From Epilinea sp044228875 (GTDB taxonomy: Bacteria > Chloroflexota > Anaerolineae > Epilineales > Epilineaceae), in assembly GCA_044228875.1 (NCBI GenBank), contig JBGAUA010000157.1:1-8374 (forward strand): 8,374 nucleotides of DNA, read 5' to 3'. Made by a program: the position numbers and the translations under genes. This document shows positions 6,461 through 8,374 of this stretch, in pieces (the first letter of the stretch is position 1; every line of letters starts with the position of its first letter). The notes beneath the pieces are model-generated. The model was given only the letters and a program-made list of their open reading frames with translations, had not been told where the DNA came from and made no database searches.

Positions 6461-7903
6461 GTGACCGACCACGGATCGCCCACCGAACTGCTCTGGTTTC
6501 GCCAGGACCTGCGCCTGGCCGGCAACCCGGCGCTCGCGGCGGCGCTCGCCCGCGGTGGGCCTTTGATCCCCGTCTATATCCATGCTCCCGAGGAGGAGGG
6601 CGACTGGCCACCGGGCGCGGCGTCATGCTGGTGGCTCGCCGGCTCGCTGGCGGCGCTGGATGCCGACCTGCGCGCGCGTGGCTCGCGGTTGACCGTCCTG
6701 CGCGGGCCGACGGCGGACGCCCTGCGGCGGCTGGCGGCCATGACCGGCGCGACGGCCGTTTCCTGGAACCGCCGCTACGAGCCGGCAGCCGCCGCGCGTG
6801 ACGCGGCGCTCGCGACCTCGCTGCCGGCCGATGGCCTCCACGTCCGGATCCACGCCGCCGCGTTGTTGGCCGAGCCCTGGACGGTGGCCACCCAGGCCGG
6901 TCGGCCGTTCCAGGTGTTCACCCCCTTTTGGCGCGCGCAGCTGCGGCAGCTGGACCCGCCGCTGCCCGACCCGGCCCCGGAATGGATCCCCGGGCCAGAG
7001 GATTGGCCTGCCACGCTGCCGCTGGACAGTCTGGGTCTGCTGCCGGTGGTTCCTTGGGACCGGGCGATGCGGGCTTGCTGGCAACCCGGCGAGTCCGGCG
7101 CCCATGCCGCCTTGGAGCGCTTCCTGGCGACGGCCTTCGCCGGCTACGGGGAGGGTCGCGACCGGCCCGCCGAGAACGGCACCTCGCGGCTCTCACCCCA
7201 TCTGCATTGGGGCGAGATCTCGCCGGCCCAGGTCTGGCACGCCGCGGCCGAGGCGGCGGCGCGGCAAGGCCAAGGCCCTCAGGACTGGCGCGCGTCGCCC
7301 TTCATCACCGAGCTGGGCTGGCGCGAGTTCGCCTACCATCTGCTTCACCACTTCCCGCATACGCCAGCGCAGCCGTTGCGGCCGGAGTTCGCGCGCTTTC
7401 CCTGGGCGGAGGATCCGGCGGCCCTTGAGGCCTGGCGGCGCGGGCGCACGGGCATCCCCTTGGTGGACGCGGGCATGCGCCAGCTCTGGGCGACCGGCTG
7501 GATGCACAACCGCGTGCGCATGGTGGTCGCATCCTTCCTGGTCAAGCAGCTGCGGCAGCCCTGGCAGGAGGGCGCCCGCTGGTTCTGGGACACCCTGGTG
7601 GATGCGGACCTGGCGGCCAACTCCCTGGGTTGGCAGTGGTCAGCGGGCTCGGGGGCCGACGCGGCGCCCTACTTCCGCATCTTCAACCCGGTGACCCAGG
7701 GCCGCCGCTTCGACCCGGACGGGTCCTACGTCAAGCGCTGGCTGCCCGAACTGCTGGACCTGCCGGAGGCCATCATCCATGCGCCTTGGACCTCGCCGTT
7801 GGGAGCGAAGGCGGCGTATCCCGAGCCGATCGTTGATCTGGGCGCGGCGCGCCGCGCGGCGCTGGCGGCCTACGGGGTGATGCGGGGCGGGCGTTCGTCG
7901 TAG
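6461..7903 (+). CDS. phr: Deoxyribodipyrimidine photolyase, class I (FAD-dependent, CPD-type)
   Basis: A 480-residue photolyase that uses blue light and FADH- to split cyclobutane pyrimidine dimers in DNA. Seen: the N-terminal antenna-domain start LLWFRQDLRLAGNPAL (10-25); E284 and W287 in ELGWREF, matching the dimer-contacting residues of E. coli PhrB; and the C-terminal FAD core with WMHNRVRMVVASFLVK (347-362), DADLAANSLGWQW (381-393) and DAAPYFRIFNP (400-410). N387 corresponds to the FAD-tuning Asn378. The electron-transfer triad is intact at W315, W368 and W391, with the same spacing as W306, W359 and W382 in E. coli. At the folate site, E. coli Asn108-Glu109 is replaced by Ala-Ala (109-110, in YEPAAAARD), so another or no antenna pigment may be used. 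The start is GTG at 6461, with GGGGGAG at 6445-6451 nine bases before it. It lies 3 bp after the binding-protein stop and is thus part of the metal operon. A cryptochrome-like role is possible but less likely. Confidence 0.94.
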   Translation: MTDHGSPTELLWFRQDLRLAGNPALAAALARGGPLIPVYIHAPEEEGDWPPGAASCWWLAGSLAALDADLRARGSRLTVLRGPTADALRRLAAMTGATAVSWNRRYEPAAAARDAALATSLPADGLHVRIHAAALLAEPWTVATQAGRPFQVFTPFWRAQLRQLDPPLPDPAPEWIPGPEDWPATLPLDSLGLLPVVPWDRAMRACWQPGESGAHAALERFLATAFAGYGEGRDRPAENGTSRLSPHLHWGEISPAQVWHAAAEAAARQGQGPQDWRASPFITELGWREFAYHLLHHFPHTPAQPLRPEFARFPWAEDPAALEAWRRGRTGIPLVDAGMRQLWATGWMHNRVRMVVASFLVKQLRQPWQEGARWFWDTLVDADLAANSLGWQWSAGSGADAAPYFRIFNPVTQGRRFDPDGSYVKRWLPELLDLPEAIIHAPWTSPLGAKAAYPEPIVDLGAARRAALAAYGVMRGGRSS

Positions 7904-7914
7904 TCGTCGGCGGG

Positions 7915-8374
7915 TCAGTCCCAGCCCAGCCCCGCCACCACGTCGAGGCCCAGCCCGTCCCGCCGCCCTGCCGCCGCCGCGAAATGCCCCGCTGCAGCGA
8001 TCATCGCCGCGTTGTCGGTGCAGAGCTCCAGGGGTGGGGCGAAGACCGGCCGGTCGATCGCCGATGCCAGGGCGGCGCGCAAGGGGCCGTTGGCCGCGAC
8101 GCCGCCGGCCAGCAGGAGCACGCGGGCCTCGGGATGCCGATCCAAGGCCCGACGCGCCCGTCCCACCAGGGCCCTGACGACCGCCGCCTGGAAGCCGGCC
8201 GCCAGAATGGACACCTCCAGCTCCCTACCGCCGGCGCGGGCGGCCTCCACGCGGCGGCGCATGGCGGTCTTCAGACCACTGAAGCTGAAGTCCAGCGCTT
8301 GGCTGGTGTCGGCCACGGGAAAGGGCGCGGCCGCGGCCAGGGCGGCCACCGTATCCAAGGAGCCCTCTGTGTCC
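7915..8374 (-). CDS. tsaD: tRNA N6-threonylcarbamoyladenosine synthase TsaD, C-terminal part (5' end outside window)
   Basis: The frame runs open to the right edge, so the gene continues past 8374; about 153 C-terminal residues are present (the in-frame TTG at 8358 is not a start). TsaD transfers the threonylcarbamoyl group from TC-AMP to A37 of ANN-decoding tRNAs, working with TsaB and TsaE in bacteria. Seen: DFSFSGLKTAM, the family's most recognisable motif; LLLAGGVAANGPLR in the ASKHA nucleotide-binding half; and CTDNAAMIAAAG, whose Asp is a metal ligand in TsaD. The Gly-rich segment usually found before DFSFSGLKTA is shortened or altered (EGSLDTVAALAAAAPFP), and the tail LDVVAGLGWD is atypical for Pseudomonadota, where it commonly ends in a WPL-like sequence. 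The gene is convergent with the photolyase gene, stop to stop 11 bp apart, and unrelated to it functionally. Confidence 0.93.
   Translation of the reverse strand, partial: DTEGSLDTVAALAAAAPFPVADTSQALDFSFSGLKTAMRRRVEAARAGGRELEVSILAAGFQAAVVRALVGRARRALDRHPEARVLLLAGGVAANGPLRAALASAIDRPVFAPPLELCTDNAAMIAAAGHFAAAAGRRDGLGLDVVAGLGWD

Noticed and set aside
5483..6583. Long open frame (366 codons) on the - strand opposite the binding lipoprotein gene
   Set aside because: Low-complexity composition, no recognisable family, and it overlaps well-supported genes on the + strand.
1..8374. Mobile element, CRISPR array, tRNA, rRNA or anti-phage system
   Set aside because: No transposase, integrase, direct-repeat array, cloverleaf or known defence domain was seen, and gene style and composition look uniform across the window.

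Overview
This is a high-GC (roughly 70%) bacterial window, densely coded on both strands, with short intergenic gaps and several start/stop overlaps. Gene content is mostly housekeeping or near-housekeeping: metal uptake, DNA photorepair and tRNA modification, plus a less-studied membrane enzyme module. A lipoprotein signal and a signal peptide ahead of a membrane protein fit a didermic, free-living bacterium. Family resemblances suggest Pseudomonadota or another high-GC phylum, but the phylum cannot be fixed from sequence alone. I see no insertion sequences, phage genes, CRISPR arrays, rRNA or tRNA.

Left part (1-2117, + strand): the window opens inside a gene for an NRDE/TANGO2-like protein, of which only the C-terminal 118 codons are present. 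Its stop overlaps, by an ATGA, the start of a large fusion protein. The fusion has a signal peptide, a DedA/VTT-type membrane domain and a C-terminal ATP-grasp ligase domain. The two genes look translationally coupled. A 57-bp convergent gap with a perfect 9-bp hairpin follows, and then, on the - strand (2175-3413), a zinc-dependent deacylase of the succinylglutamate desuccinylase/aspartoacylase family. An ATP-grasp bond-forming enzyme facing an amide-hydrolysing enzyme is the most intriguing combination here.

Middle (3414-3647): a divergent 234-bp intergenic region carries one candidate promoter for each direction.

Right part (3648-7903, + strand): a compact operon encodes a complete cluster-9 metal ABC importer, in the order ATPase, permease, substrate-binding lipoprotein. 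A class I DNA photolyase with a GTG start follows after only 3 bp. The binding protein has a His-His-His-Glu ligand set and a short acidic/His loop, which favours zinc. The photolyase has the full tryptophan triad but lacks the folate-antenna residues known from the E. coli enzyme. The window ends with the C-terminal part of tsaD (tRNA t6A synthesis) on the - strand, convergent with the photolyase gene and only 11 bp from it.

The ABC-photolyase operon is a coherent transcription unit. The DedA-ATP-grasp fusion is the best candidate for undescribed biochemistry. Its substrate is unknown, and I do not claim a novel defence or mobile system here.
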